A DNA stretch of 64,000 nt from an uncultured Pseudomonadales bacterium (GTDB lineage Bacteria > Pseudomonadota > Gammaproteobacteria > Pseudomonadales > Cellvibrionaceae). Shown here piece after piece: positions 8,496 through 17,403 of this stretch. Within the stretch, counting starts at the first letter, position 1, and the number at the start of each line of letters is the position of its first letter. A program made the translations under genes and the position numbers. A model generated the notes under the pieces. That model saw only the letters and a program-made list of their open reading frames with translations, ran no database searches and was not told the DNA's origin. The stretch is taken from NCBI GenBank assembly GCA_947494095.1, contig CANLTI010000011.1, positions 21,883-85,882 on the forward strand, written 5' to 3'.

Positions 8496-9182
8496 CTACT
8501 TAACGGTTACAGTAACGCGAGCGACAGGGTTCAACCAACGGTGGATGCGATTATCAAAATCACTCTGGCCAGCACTAGTATCACTATCGCCTAAATTGCC
8601 GCGATGAATATGAACAAAACCTTCTACTGTAGCGGCGACACCTGTGGCACCGCTACCACTGGTTGTCACAAAAGGTGGCGCTGGTGTGTTGGCTGCGCCA
8701 CCGCCTACAATTTCGTTATTGGCTTCGGTGCCCGAGTCATAGGCATTAACGTCAATAGTATAAGTGCCAGCTTCGGTAGGAATCGTCCAGTTATTTAACC
8801 CTAAAAAAGCATCGTTGGTGGGCAATAACATAGCCACCACGCTTAACTGCGTATTAACGCCTGTGCTTAAATCAACCATCGGGGTGGATGCACCGGGGGC
8901 TAAAGGGCCAGCCGCTGGGTTGACTTGATTCACGGCACCTAGGCTTTTAGTGGCAATATCCAAAGGCATTACATCACCACCTTCGGCCATAGACTGTAGC
9001 TCCGCAGAGGCCACGCCGCCTACAGCAAACAAGCTATTGCCAGCAGCGTGAGACGATACAAGTAAAGGCGTAAAATGCATGCCGTGAGTTAAGTTAGTCA
9101 CACTCACCGAGATTTCTGCCGCGTTAGCGGCCGTAGCTGATGCTAATAAAGCAGTTGCACAAATTAACTTTTTGAAGGTCAT
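8496..9182 (-). CDS. spondin-domain secreted protein
   Basis: 228 codons from the chosen start. A signal peptide (KKLICATALLASATAANA) precedes a single spondin-type domain: ISVSVTNLTHGMHFTPLLV at the start, a middle segment GNSLFAVGGVASAELQSMAEGGD, an acidic YDSGTEANNE motif, and EGFVHIHRGNLG near the end. Bacterial spondin-domain proteins are exported; their ligands are mostly unknown. A longer frame reaches 9272. The start at 9182 is preferred because AGGA lies 8-9 bp upstream and the signal peptide begins there; the nearer ATG at 9188 is too close to that site. It heads the two-gene operon with the cytochrome-spondin lipoprotein. Confidence 0.78.
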   Translation of the reverse strand: MTFKKLICATALLASATAANAAEISVSVTNLTHGMHFTPLLVSSHAAGNSLFAVGGVASAELQSMAEGGDVMPLDIATKSLGAVNQVNPAAGPLAPGASTPMVDLSTGVNTQLSVVAMLLPTNDAFLGLNNWTIPTEAGTYTIDVNAYDSGTEANNEIVGGGAANTPAPPFVTTSGSGATGVAATVEGFVHIHRGNLGDSDTSAGQSDFDNRIHRWLNPVARVTVTVK

Positions 9183-9486
9183 GGTCATTTCCTGTAATGG
9201 GTGTTGGCAAGTCGTAATGAGTGAGTTGCAAGCGATAATTAAAATTGGCGCATTAGCCGCTATACCGAACAAAACCTTTTAGTGGCCGCTCTTGTTAGCT
9301 AACATCATGAGGTCGTCGCTCATAAGCACAGGGTTAGAATACAAAAGAGGTATCACGGGATCGTCACAACAAAGTCACACTTTCATCACGCCTGTTAACA
9401 ATTTTGTCACTCTCTTATTAGCCTCTAAAACACAATAGCCAGCCATAAACCAGCACCGTGCAAGTAAAGGGTCTCCCCTTTTACTT

Positions 9487-9520
9487 AAAACCTATATCAA
9501 AATATTTTGATATAGGTTTT
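9487..9520. promoter_or_regulatory. 34-bp perfect palindrome, probable ArsR-type operator
   Basis: The core TATATCAAAATATTTTGATA lies in a palindrome that is perfect over 34 bp (9487-9520), ending 22 bp before the start of an ArsR-family regulator gene. Position and symmetry suit autoregulation of the methyl-cycle operon by that regulator (SahR-like systems work this way). No second copy is visible upstream of metK, ahcY or metF. From 9183 to 9486 I see no gene, only the divergent upstream region of the spondin operon. Confidence 0.7.
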
Positions 9521-9542
9521 AAGGACTGCTACACTGCACACC

Positions 9543-10556
9543 ATGCAAACACCCATCACTGCGCAAAAAGCATCCGATCACAGCCCGCTTCACGGCCTTA
9601 CCACTTTACTCAAGGCGGCCGGAGATGAATTGCGCCTAGGGGTTTTACAAGTGCTCGCACATGACTCTTATGGCGTATTAGAGCTAGCCCAAGCCTTTGG
9701 TGTTAAACAGTCGGGGATTAGCCATCATTTAAAGGTGCTCGCTAATGCAGGGCTCGTCAGTACGCGCCGCGAAGGCAACTCTATTTTTTATCGCCGTGCG
9801 CATGTACCTACTAACGACGCGCTAGCCATCACCAAAAATGCCATCTTTACACAAGCCGATAGCCTGGCAATGCCTGCGCAACTACAGGCCGCACTGGCCA
9901 CTATTTGGCAGGCGCGCAGCCAAACGAGTCATCAATTTTTTTTAGAAAACGCCAATAAATTTAAAGCTCAACAAGACCTCATTGCCAGCTACGACGTATA
10001 TGGCCAACAAGTGGTCGAGCTATTAAAGCTCACCCCGCTTAAACATTGCAATAATGCACTCGAGATAGGCCCTGGTGAAGGGGAGTTTTTAACGCCACTG
10101 AGCCAACATTTTAAGCGCGTTGTGGCGCTAGATAACAGCCCGCAAATGCTAGCCAATGCACAGCGCAATGCCTGTGCACTGCACAATATAAAATTTATAT
10201 TAGGTGACACACAAAAATTAAGTACCAACTTAAGTCCGTCATCATCAGGTACACCAACAGCAGAAACTTTTGATTGCGCCATTTTAAATATGGTGCTGCA
10301 TCACACACCTTCGCCAGCACAAGTTTTGGCCGATGTGAGTCAAGCGCTCAACCCTAAGGGCGCATTAATTATTACCGAGCTTTGCAGCCACCCGCAAAGC
10401 TGGGCGCGCGATGCCTGCGGTGATGTATGGCTGGGTTTTGAGCCCACTGATTTAAGCCGCTGGGCACAAGCGGCAGGTTTAAGCCCGGGGCAAAGTACGT
10501 ACTTTGCCTTGCGCAATGGTTTTCAAATTCAAATACAACAATTTTTTAAACTTTGA
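9543..10556 (+). CDS. ArsR-family regulator fused to a methyltransferase domain (SahR-like)
   Basis: 337 codons. The N-terminal ArsR winged helix (about 15-95) contains GDELRLGVLQVLAHDSYGV and the recognition helix QSGISHHLKVLANAGLV. A class I SAM-dependent methyltransferase fold follows: motif I LEIGPGEGEFLTPL (about 178-191), an acidic motif VVALDNSPQML, and LNMVLHHTPSPAQVL. Regulators of this build next to metK and ahcY have been described as SahR, sensing S-adenosylhomocysteine; the ligand here is inferred from context. It is the first gene of the operon with metK, ahcY and metF, and its own promoter carries the palindrome at 9487-9520. Confidence 0.85.
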   Translation: MQTPITAQKASDHSPLHGLTTLLKAAGDELRLGVLQVLAHDSYGVLELAQAFGVKQSGISHHLKVLANAGLVSTRREGNSIFYRRAHVPTNDALAITKNAIFTQADSLAMPAQLQAALATIWQARSQTSHQFFLENANKFKAQQDLIASYDVYGQQVVELLKLTPLKHCNNALEIGPGEGEFLTPLSQHFKRVVALDNSPQMLANAQRNACALHNIKFILGDTQKLSTNLSPSSSGTPTAETFDCAILNMVLHHTPSPAQVLADVSQALNPKGALIITELCSHPQSWARDACGDVWLGFEPTDLSRWAQAAGLSPGQSTYFALRNGFQIQIQQFFKL

Positions 10557-10636
10557 TTTTTAAGCTTTAATTTTTAAGATTTTTTAAAAATAACACTTTA
10601 ACTTATTATATTAAACATCAACGCTGAGGCTTTATT

Positions 10637-11791
10637 ATGGCGCAATACAATGTTTTTACTTCAGAGTCTGTTTCTGAAGGTCACCCCGATAAAATGGCAG
10701 ATCAAATATCTGATGCCGTATTGGATGCCATTCTCACCGAAGACAAAAACGCACGCGTCGCCGTTGAAACACTGGTTAAAACCGGTATGGCCGTTATTGC
10801 GGGCGAAGTACGTACTAGCACTTATATCGACCTAGAAGACTTAGTGCGCCAAGTGATTTTAGATATTGGCTACGACAGCAGCGATGTAGGCTTTGATGGT
10901 GCCTCTTGTGCCGTACTCAACGCTATTGGCAAGCAAAGTGTCGATATTGCAATGGGCGTCGATGAAGCCGGCGATAAAGACTTAGGCGCCGGTGATCAAG
11001 GCTTAATGTTTGGTTATGCCTCTAACGAAACACCAGTATTAATGCCTGCGCCTATTTTTTATGCGCACCGTTTAGTTGAGCGTCAAGCACAGCTGCGCAA
11101 AAGCGGCCAAATCGACTGGTTGCGCCCCGATGCTAAAAGCCAAGTCACCTTGCGTTACGAAAATGACAAGCCCGTTGCTGTGGATGCCGTTGTATTATCG
11201 ACACAACACAATCCCGACGTATCACAAGCAACCATCAAAGAAGCCATCATGGAAGAGGTCATTAAAGATGTTCTGCCCGCCGAATGGTTACACAAAGACA
11301 CTCAATTCCACATTAACCCTACCGGACAATTTATTATTGGTGGCCCAGTTGGCGATTGCGGTTTAACGGGTCGCAAAATTATTGTAGACACCTACGGCGG
11401 CATGGCGCGACATGGTGGCGGCGCCTTTAGTGGTAAAGACCCCTCAAAAGTCGATCGCTCCGCCGCTTATGCAGGTCGCTATGTGGCAAAAAATATTGTT
11501 GCCGCAGGCCTTGCTGATAAATGTGAAATACAAGTGAGCTACGCCATTGGTGTTGCCGAGCCTACGTCTATCTCGATTAATACATTTGGCACCGGCAAAA
11601 TCAGCGACACCGCCATTGCCACGCTGGTACGCGAACACTTCGACTTGCGCCCACGTGGCTTAATCGAAATGCTTGATTTATTGCGCCCTATTTACCGCGC
11701 AACAGCCGCTTATGGCCACTTTGGCCGCGAGCTACCCCAATTTACATGGGAAGCCACCGATAAAGCCGAGCAATTAAAAGCGGCACTGTAA
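10637..11791 (+). CDS. metK: S-adenosylmethionine synthetase
   Basis: 384 codons, the usual length. It makes SAM from methionine and ATP in the cytosol. Diagnostic segments: [17 protein letters not shown] (about 10-26, nucleotide and Mg binding), [12 protein letters not shown] (about 115-126), the C-terminal catalytic block with [19 protein letters not shown] (about 258-276), and YGHFGRE. It lies 80 bp after the regulator gene and 73 bp before ahcY in the same direction. No SAM riboswitch fold is recognisable upstream; control is more likely through the operator ahead of the first gene. Confidence 0.97.
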   Translation: MAQYNVFTSESVSEGHPDKMADQISDAVLDAILTEDKNARVAVETLVKTGMAVIAGEVRTSTYIDLEDLVRQVILDIGYDSSDVGFDGASCAVLNAIGKQSVDIAMGVDEAGDKDLGAGDQGLMFGYASNETPVLMPAPIFYAHRLVERQAQLRKSGQIDWLRPDAKSQVTLRYENDKPVAVDAVVLSTQHNPDVSQATIKEAIMEEVIKDVLPAEWLHKDTQFHINPTGQFIIGGPVGDCGLTGRKIIVDTYGGMARHGGGAFSGKDPSKVDRSAAYAGRYVAKNIVAAGLADKCEIQVSYAIGVAEPTSISINTFGTGKISDTAIATLVREHFDLRPRGLIEMLDLLRPIYRATAAYGHFGRELPQFTWEATDKAEQLKAAL

Positions 11792-11864
11792 TTTTATTTA
11801 TTCAATATCAGCGTAACATTAACATTACAAATTTTAATCGCGCAGTAGCGCAAGCGAGAACACA

Positions 11865-13271
11865 ATGACTATTACCGCCGCCAATAATTTTACCGACTTT
11901 AAAGTGGCCGCCAAAGACCAAGCCCACTTTGACGAGCTAGCCGCTTACGGCCGTCGCGAAACACAAATTGCCGAAGGCGAAATGCCAGCATTAATGGCTT
12001 TGCGTAGCCAGTACAATGCCGAGCAGCCGCTTAAAGATGCAAAAATTATGGGTTGTATTCACATGACAATCCAAACCGCTGTTCTTATCGAAACCTTAGT
12101 CGCCCTGGGTGCTGAAGTACGCTGGTCTAGCTGTAACATCTTCTCAACACAAGATCATGCCGCCGCTGCTATGGCCGCTGCTGGCATTCCAGTATTTGCT
12201 TGGAAAGGCGAAACCGAAGAAGAGTTTTTATGGTGTATTGAGCAAACTATTCAAAAAGAAGGCGTGTCTTGGGAGCCTAATATTATTTTGGATGATGGCG
12301 GCGACTTAACCGAAATGGTTCACAACCGCTTCCCTCAATTACTCGATAACATTCACGGTATCTCAGAAGAAACTACCACCGGTGTTCATCGTTTATTAGA
12401 AATGATGGAAAAAGACGAGCTTAAAGTACCTGCCATTAATGTGAACGATGCAGTAACTAAGTCTAAAAACGATAACAAATATGGCTGTCGTCATAGCTTA
12501 AACGATGCCATTAAACGCGGTACCGATCATTTATTATCGGGTAAAAAAGCGTTAGTTGTAGGCTATGGTGATGTAGGTAAAGGTTCTGCCGCGTCACTTC
12601 GCCAAGAAGGTATGATTGTAAAAATTACCGAAATTGATCCCATTTGCGCTATGCAAGCATGCATGGATGGCTTTGAAGTGGTTTCACCTTACAAAGGCGG
12701 CGTTAATACTGGCAAAGTAGAAGACATCGACACCCTATTATTAGGCACTACCGATTTAATCGTCACCACAACAGGCAACGTTAATGTATGTGATGCTGCT
12801 ATGTTGCAAACATTAAAGTCACGCGCAGTTGTGTGTAATATTGGCCACTTTGATAACGAAATCGATACCGCCTTTATGCGCACCAACTGGGAGTGGGAAG
12901 AAGTTAAACCACAAGTACACAAAGTTTACCGCGACAAAGCCACTGACAACCACTTGTTGCTTTTATCTGAAGGTCGCTTAGTAAACCTAGGTAATGCTAC
13001 TGGCCACCCAAGCCGTATTATGGATGGTAGTTTTGCCAACCAAGTATTAGCCCAAATACATTTATACAAAGCCAAGTTTGCCGACTTACCCGCGAGCGAA
13101 AAAGCCCAAAATATTTATGTCAAAATCTTACCTAAAAAGTTAGATGAAGAAGTGGCAAAAGCTATGGTAGAAGGTTTTGGTGGTGTGTTAACACAACTCA
13201 CAACAACTCAAGCCGATTACATCAATGTACCACAAGAAGGCCCTTACAAGCCCGAAAGCTATAAGTATTAA
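11865..13271 (+). CDS. ahcY: adenosylhomocysteinase
   Basis: 468 codons. It hydrolyses S-adenosylhomocysteine to adenosine and homocysteine using bound NAD. Visible landmarks: [15 protein letters not shown] (about 62-76), [15 protein letters not shown] (about 86-100), the Rossmann NAD site [13 protein letters not shown] (about 227-239), and the C-terminal [17 protein letters not shown] characteristic of the family. It works with MetK and MetF to recycle the methyl donor: SAM is used, SAH is cleaved here, and homocysteine is remethylated with the MetF product. Confidence 0.97.
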   Translation: MTITAANNFTDFKVAAKDQAHFDELAAYGRRETQIAEGEMPALMALRSQYNAEQPLKDAKIMGCIHMTIQTAVLIETLVALGAEVRWSSCNIFSTQDHAAAAMAAAGIPVFAWKGETEEEFLWCIEQTIQKEGVSWEPNIILDDGGDLTEMVHNRFPQLLDNIHGISEETTTGVHRLLEMMEKDELKVPAINVNDAVTKSKNDNKYGCRHSLNDAIKRGTDHLLSGKKALVVGYGDVGKGSAASLRQEGMIVKITEIDPICAMQACMDGFEVVSPYKGGVNTGKVEDIDTLLLGTTDLIVTTTGNVNVCDAAMLQTLKSRAVVCNIGHFDNEIDTAFMRTNWEWEEVKPQVHKVYRDKATDNHLLLLSEGRLVNLGNATGHPSRIMDGSFANQVLAQIHLYKAKFADLPASEKAQNIYVKILPKKLDEEVAKAMVEGFGGVLTQLTTTQADYINVPQEGPYKPESYKY

Positions 13272-13293
13272 AGCTGAAATTTAATACTGACAA

Positions 13294-13334
13294 GCGATAG
13301 AGTAAAAGAGCTGCAAACTCTGTTACTCTATCGC
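13294..13334 (+). promoter_or_regulatory. stem-loop between ahcY and metF
   Basis: GCGATAGAGTAA (13294-13305) pairs with TTACTCTATCGC (13323-13334), with further AGAG/CTCT pairing inside. No T-run follows, so it is not a classical terminator. It starts 22 bp after the ahcY stop and ends 33 bp before metF, so it may set differential stability of the two parts of the transcript. Confidence 0.5.
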
Positions 13335-13367
13335 TCCATACTACACCTTAACCGCCAGGTACATGCC

Positions 13368-14219
13368 ATGAGTGATTTAGACAATCTCCGCTTAAGTTTT
13401 GAGTTTTTCCCTCCCAAAACCGAACAAGGTCGCACCAAGCTTGCCGCGGCCCATCAAGAGCTGGCTAAATGCGAGCCTGAGTTTTTCTCGGTCACTTACG
13501 GTGCTGGCGGCTCAACCCGCGATAACACAATAGGCAGTATTAAAAGTATTCATGCGGCAGGTAGCCCCGTTGCTCCCCATTTATCGTTTGGTGGTGACAG
13601 CGAAGAAAGCATGCTTGATTTATTAAATCAGTACAAAGATTTAGGCATTGACCGCCTTGTGGCTCTGCGTGGCGATACACCTTCGGGCATGGGTGGCTCT
13701 TACCAAATGGTTTACGCCAATCAATTAATTGAGTTTATTCGTAAACACACCGGCGACCACTTCCACATAGAAGTTGCCGCCTACCCCGAAATCCATCCCG
13801 AAGCTAAAAGCTTTGATAGCGATATTGCTTTTTTAAAGCAAAAATTTGATGCCGGCGCCAATAGCGCGATTACACAATATTTTTATAATGCCGATGCTTA
13901 TTTTTATTTTATTGAAAGCTGTATGGAAGCGGGCATCACCCAGCCTATTTACCCCGGTATTATGCCGATTACGCACTACCAAAGCTTATCGCGCTTTAGT
14001 ACAAACTGCGGCGCCGAAATTCCTCGTTGGATGCGTAAGCGCTTAGAGGCCTTTGGCGACGACCAAGAAAGCATTAAAGCCTTTGGTTTAGATGTGATTA
14101 CCGAGCTAAGCGAAGTACTCCTCGAAAACGACGCGCCAGGTTTGCATATTTACACAATGAATAACGCCGAACCCGCCATGAATTTAATTAATGAACTGGG
14201 TTTATTGCCCAGCGAATAA
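13368..14219 (+). CDS. metF: 5,10-methylenetetrahydrofolate reductase
   Basis: 283 codons, typical for bacterial MetF. It reduces methylene-THF to methyl-THF with FAD, supplying the methyl group for homocysteine remethylation. Visible motifs: SFEFFPPKT (about 10-18, with the catalytic Glu), FFSVTYGAGGSTRDNT (about 38-53), RLVALRGDTP (about 97-106), HIEVAAYPEIHPEA and ITQYFYNADAYF. It is the last gene of the methyl-cycle operon and is followed by a terminator. Confidence 0.96.
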   Translation: MSDLDNLRLSFEFFPPKTEQGRTKLAAAHQELAKCEPEFFSVTYGAGGSTRDNTIGSIKSIHAAGSPVAPHLSFGGDSEESMLDLLNQYKDLGIDRLVALRGDTPSGMGGSYQMVYANQLIEFIRKHTGDHFHIEVAAYPEIHPEAKSFDSDIAFLKQKFDAGANSAITQYFYNADAYFYFIESCMEAGITQPIYPGIMPITHYQSLSRFSTNCGAEIPRWMRKRLEAFGDDQESIKAFGLDVITELSEVLLENDAPGLHIYTMNNAEPAMNLINELGLLPSE

Positions 14220-14253
14220 CCTCGACATAAAGCCACACCCTATTAATACCGAC

Positions 14254-14297
14254 AAGCGCTTTGTATTGCTCAGCAATCAAGCGCTTTATTTTTTATT
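14254..14297 (+). terminator. rho-independent terminator after metF
   Basis: AAGCGCTTTGTATTGC pairs with GCAATCAAGCGCTT (one bulge), followed by a T-rich run (TATTTTTTATT). It separates the methyl-cycle operon from rsmE, whose start is only about 25 bp further on. Confidence 0.85.
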
Positions 14298-14321
14298 ACT
14301 CTACTCGCCTATACTTCACTT

Positions 14322-15047
14322 ATGCGTATTCCACGAATTTACACAACGACCCCTTTAACCAGCCAAACACACGTTAACCTCGAAGAGAGCATTGCCCATT
14401 ATTTAGGTAAAGTCCTAAGAATGAGCGCTGGCCGCGAGCTTGTTTTATTTAATGGCCAAGGCGGTGAATACACTGCGCTTATTAGCGACATCACTAAAAA
14501 AAGTATTCGTGTTGAGGTGGGAGGTTTTAATGCACAAAACAGAGAGTCGCCCCTAACAACGCACTTAGCCATTGGGCTTTCGCGTGGCGAGCGCTGGGAT
14601 TTAGTCTTGCAAAAAGCCACAGAGCTTGGGGTGAGCGAAATAACCCCCTTATTTACCGAAAACAGCGAAGTTAAATTAAGCGGTGAGCGCCTCGAAAAAA
14701 AAATTAACCACTGGCAAGGCATTATTGTAAGTGCGTGCGAGCAGTGCCAGCGTAATATTTTACCGGTATTAAATAAACCACAACACTTTAACGACTTTAT
14801 TCAAGGCACCCACAGCGAGCTCAACTTAGTCCTGCATCATCGCAGTACACAAAAGTTTAGCGACTATAGCCAACCTCAAAGCTGCAGCCTCTTAATTGGC
14901 CCCGAAGGTGGCTTGAGTGCCGATGAGATACACCAAGCTCAAAACCATAGCTTTAATGCCCTTACATTAGGCCCGCGTGTACTACGTACCGAAACCGCAC
15001 CGCTGGCGGCATTAAGTTTATTACAGCTGGCTTGGGGCGATTTTTAA
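14322..15047 (+). CDS. rsmE: 16S rRNA (uracil-1498-N3)-methyltransferase
   Basis: 241 codons. A SPOUT-class enzyme that uses SAM to methylate U1498 of 16S rRNA. The N-terminal PUA-like region (about 1-75) is followed by the SPOUT domain with RWDLVLQKATELGVSEITPL (about 89-108), SACEQCQRN, LLIGPEGGLS (about 190-199) and the knot motif LGPRVLRTETAPLAAL (about 217-232). It faces recQ tail to tail, 30 bp apart. As a SAM user it fits its methyl-cycle neighbours but lies beyond their terminator. Confidence 0.95.
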   Translation: MRIPRIYTTTPLTSQTHVNLEESIAHYLGKVLRMSAGRELVLFNGQGGEYTALISDITKKSIRVEVGGFNAQNRESPLTTHLAIGLSRGERWDLVLQKATELGVSEITPLFTENSEVKLSGERLEKKINHWQGIIVSACEQCQRNILPVLNKPQHFNDFIQGTHSELNLVLHHRSTQKFSDYSQPQSCSLLIGPEGGLSADEIHQAQNHSFNALTLGPRVLRTETAPLAALSLLQLAWGDF

Positions 15048-15077
15048 AGTAGGCTTAGCCGCTAACCACAATTAAAA

Positions 15078-16880
15078 TTATCGCCCAGAATATTCATATT
15101 CACGCAATACATCTAAAAAGGATTGGCCATATTTTTGTGCTTTGGCATCGCCTACACCACTGACTTGCATTAATTGCTGTGTGCTTTGCGGTCGCACCTC
15201 TAGCATATGCTTGAGCGAGGCATCGTGAAAAATAACATACGGTGGCACGCCATACTCTTCTGATAAGCGCCTGCGACATTGGCGCAAGGCATGCCATAAC
15301 GGCAGGTCTTCGTGGTCGACTTCAATGGCTTGGCGCTTGCTGCGTTTAGTGGTATTTTTGGCATCTTTGCGTAGCTCTATATTCACCTCACCACGCAATA
15401 AAGCGCGGCAACTTTCGGTTAATAATAAACTGCCAAACTCTCTGTCTACATCTAAGTAGCCCAAGGCAGCTAATTGCCGAAATAAAGCCTTCCATTCGGT
15501 TTGCGATACGCCAGCACCAATACCAAAAGTACTGAGTTTATGATGCTCCATACTATTAACCCGCTCGGTTTTTTCGCCGCGCAATACATCAACAACATGC
15601 TGCACACCAAAACGCTGGCCAGTGCGGTATACACACGAAAGGGCTTTTTGCGCCGCCTCGGTGGCATTCCAGGTTTGCGGCGGAGAAATACAAGTATCAC
15701 AATTGCCACACGGCTCGGGCAGGTCATCATCAAAATAACGCAATAGTATTTGCCGGCGGCAAGTGGCCAGCTCGCACAATGCAAGCATGGCATTTAAGCG
15801 GTCTTGCTCGGCACGCCTAAAGGCTTCGCTGCCTTCGCTGTTACTGGTCATTTGCCGCAGCTTTACCACATCTTCAAAGCCGTATAATAAAAGGGCTGTG
15901 GCCGGTGCGCCATCGCGCCCTGCACGGCCTGTTTCTTGATAATACGCCTCAATACTTTTAGGCATATCAAGGTGCGCCACAAAACGCACATCGGGTTTAT
16001 CAATACCCATGCCAAACGCAATAGTCGCTACCATCACTATGCTGTCTTCACGCAAAAAGCGGCGCTGATGTTTGGCGCGTATTTCTGCTGGTAAGCCTGC
16101 GTGATAGGGCAAGGCATCAAAGCCTTCTTCGCGCAACCATGTCGCCGTTTTTTCGACTTTATCGCGCGATAGGCAATACACAATGCCGGCATCGCCGTCG
16201 TGCTCTTGCTTTAAAAATTTAATCAGTTGCTGGCGGGCACGGTCTTTGGGCTGAATACGATACTGAATATTAGGCCGATCAAAACCGCTAATAAATTGCT
16301 GCGCATTATGCAGGTCTAAACGGTCGATAATTTCTTGCCGGGTGCGAGTATCGGCGGTAGCCGTTAAAGCAATGCGCGGAATATTAGGAAACTCATTATG
16401 CAGCACTTCTAAGCGCAAATAATCGGCTCTAAAATCATGCCCCCACTGCGCCACACAATGCGCTTCATCAATGGCAAATAATGAAATTGGGCTATGGCGT
16501 AACAAGTTAATAGTACGCGCCTGTACCAGTCGCTCGGGCGCAACATAAATCACATCAAAGTCACCCGCCTGCAAGGCTTGCTCGTTATCGTATAGCTCAC
16601 GCGAGGTGAGTGTGCTATTTAAATAACCCGCACGCACACCCAGCGCACGCAAAGCTTCTACTTGGTCTTGCATTAACGCAATCAAAGGCGACACCACAAT
16701 CGCAACACCCGGGCGCAACAAAGCAGGAATTTGATAACACAGCGATTTACCGCCACCGGTTGGCATAATCACCAGCGCATCACCGCCACCGGTAACGGCA
16801 TTAACAATAGCCTCTTGCTGACCACGAAACTTATCGTAACCAAAAACGTGCTCTAAAACTGATAAAGGGGTTTGTTTCAT
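15078..16880 (-). CDS. recQ: ATP-dependent DNA helicase RecQ
   Basis: 600 codons. A 3'-5' helicase in recombination and replication-fork repair. Order: motif 0 YDKFRGQQEAI (about 15-25), Walker A MPTGGGKSLCYQ, DEAH box FAIDEAHCVAQWGHDFR (about 137-153), helicase-C with GIVYCLSRDKVE and YYQETGRAGRDG, the RQC zinc cluster (CELATCRRQ … CGNCDTC, about 371-400), a winged helix, and an HRDC domain in the last 75 residues. Complete and standard in length. It borders the defence island. Confidence 0.97.
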   Translation of the reverse strand: MKQTPLSVLEHVFGYDKFRGQQEAIVNAVTGGGDALVIMPTGGGKSLCYQIPALLRPGVAIVVSPLIALMQDQVEALRALGVRAGYLNSTLTSRELYDNEQALQAGDFDVIYVAPERLVQARTINLLRHSPISLFAIDEAHCVAQWGHDFRADYLRLEVLHNEFPNIPRIALTATADTRTRQEIIDRLDLHNAQQFISGFDRPNIQYRIQPKDRARQQLIKFLKQEHDGDAGIVYCLSRDKVEKTATWLREEGFDALPYHAGLPAEIRAKHQRRFLREDSIVMVATIAFGMGIDKPDVRFVAHLDMPKSIEAYYQETGRAGRDGAPATALLLYGFEDVVKLRQMTSNSEGSEAFRRAEQDRLNAMLALCELATCRRQILLRYFDDDLPEPCGNCDTCISPPQTWNATEAAQKALSCVYRTGQRFGVQHVVDVLRGEKTERVNSMEHHKLSTFGIGAGVSQTEWKALFRQLAALGYLDVDREFGSLLLTESCRALLRGEVNIELRKDAKNTTKRSKRQAIEVDHEDLPLWHALRQCRRRLSEEYGVPPYVIFHDASLKHMLEVRPQSTQQLMQVSGVGDAKAQKYGQSFLDVLREYEYSGR

Positions 16881-16923
16881 ATTAAATTTATTTTTATGGA
16901 TACTGCTATTGAGGGTTTATTGT

Positions 16924-17022
16924 GGCATCAGTATTGATTTCTGAGACTCGCTGTAAATACATCCTTGTACGCTTGATGTCGGCATCCTGCCTCCAACAGT
17001 CTCAAAAATAAACACTGACACC
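16924..17022. repeat. REP-like imperfect palindromic element
   Basis: Outer arms GGCATCAGTATTGATTTCTG and, on the other strand, GGTGTCAGTGTTTATTTTTG are inverted relative to each other, both running into GAGACT. The centre contains GTAAATACATCCTTGTACGC and GTCGGCATCCTGCC. Sequences of this type recur in marine gammaproteobacteria as extragenic palindromes; only one copy is visible here. It lies between recQ and the restriction-modification scar. Confidence 0.5.
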
Positions 17023-17047
17023 TTCTATACATCGAGTAACAATGAGG

Positions 17048-17348
17048 CTATGGCGTAGTAACCACCTCCGCTACGGTAGTTGCCACTTGATAATCTATAT
17101 CGCCCAAGGCTTTAAAATGCGCTTTACCACAGATAATTTTTAGATTTTCTTCCACCCGCGTTATCGTAAATATCACTACTTTCGCCAAGTTCTGCTTTTA
17201 GGCGCTCTACATCTAATGCTTTAACCAGCTCGCCTTTATCGTTTTGGATTTCGGTAAATATTCCAGGGAATAGCTGCTCTAACTCTTGCTGTTTTTGCTG
17301 GGCGATATTTAAAGAGTCGCCATTTATTTGTGTTGTATTATTAGGCAT
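17048..17348 (-). pseudogene. type III restriction-modification scar (Mod N-terminus joined to Res C-terminus)
   Basis: From an ATG at 17348 about 60 codons resemble the N-terminus of type III Mod methyltransferases (QQKQQELEQLFPGIFTE, then LVKALDVERLKAELGE, SDIYDN). The frame then shifts and stops at 17124. In the next frame, from about 17161 to a TAG at 17048-17050, the sequence reads like the C-terminus of the type III Res helicase (RVEENLKIICGKAHFKAL, then VATTVAEV). The two genes normally total over 4.5 kb, so an internal deletion seems to have removed nearly all of mod and res, leaving only the outer ends. No catalytic motif remains. Confidence 0.7.
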
Positions 17349-17400
17349 TTTATTACTAGGCTCTGTATTACTAGGCACTGTATTATTAGGCTCTGTATTG
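17335..17400. repeat. 15-bp tandem repeat, four units
   Basis: Four imperfect units of the type CAGAGCCTAGTAATA (minus strand) lie just upstream of the Mod-remnant ATG, after the stop of the ATPase gene. The period is a multiple of three, so changes in copy number would not shift a reading frame. Confidence 0.6.
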
Positions 17401-17403
17401 TAT

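Noticed and set aside
10557..10636. SAM riboswitch upstream of metK
   Set aside because: The 80-bp spacer is AT-rich and too short, and it shows no conserved riboswitch core or terminator; operator control upstream of the regulator is the better explanation.
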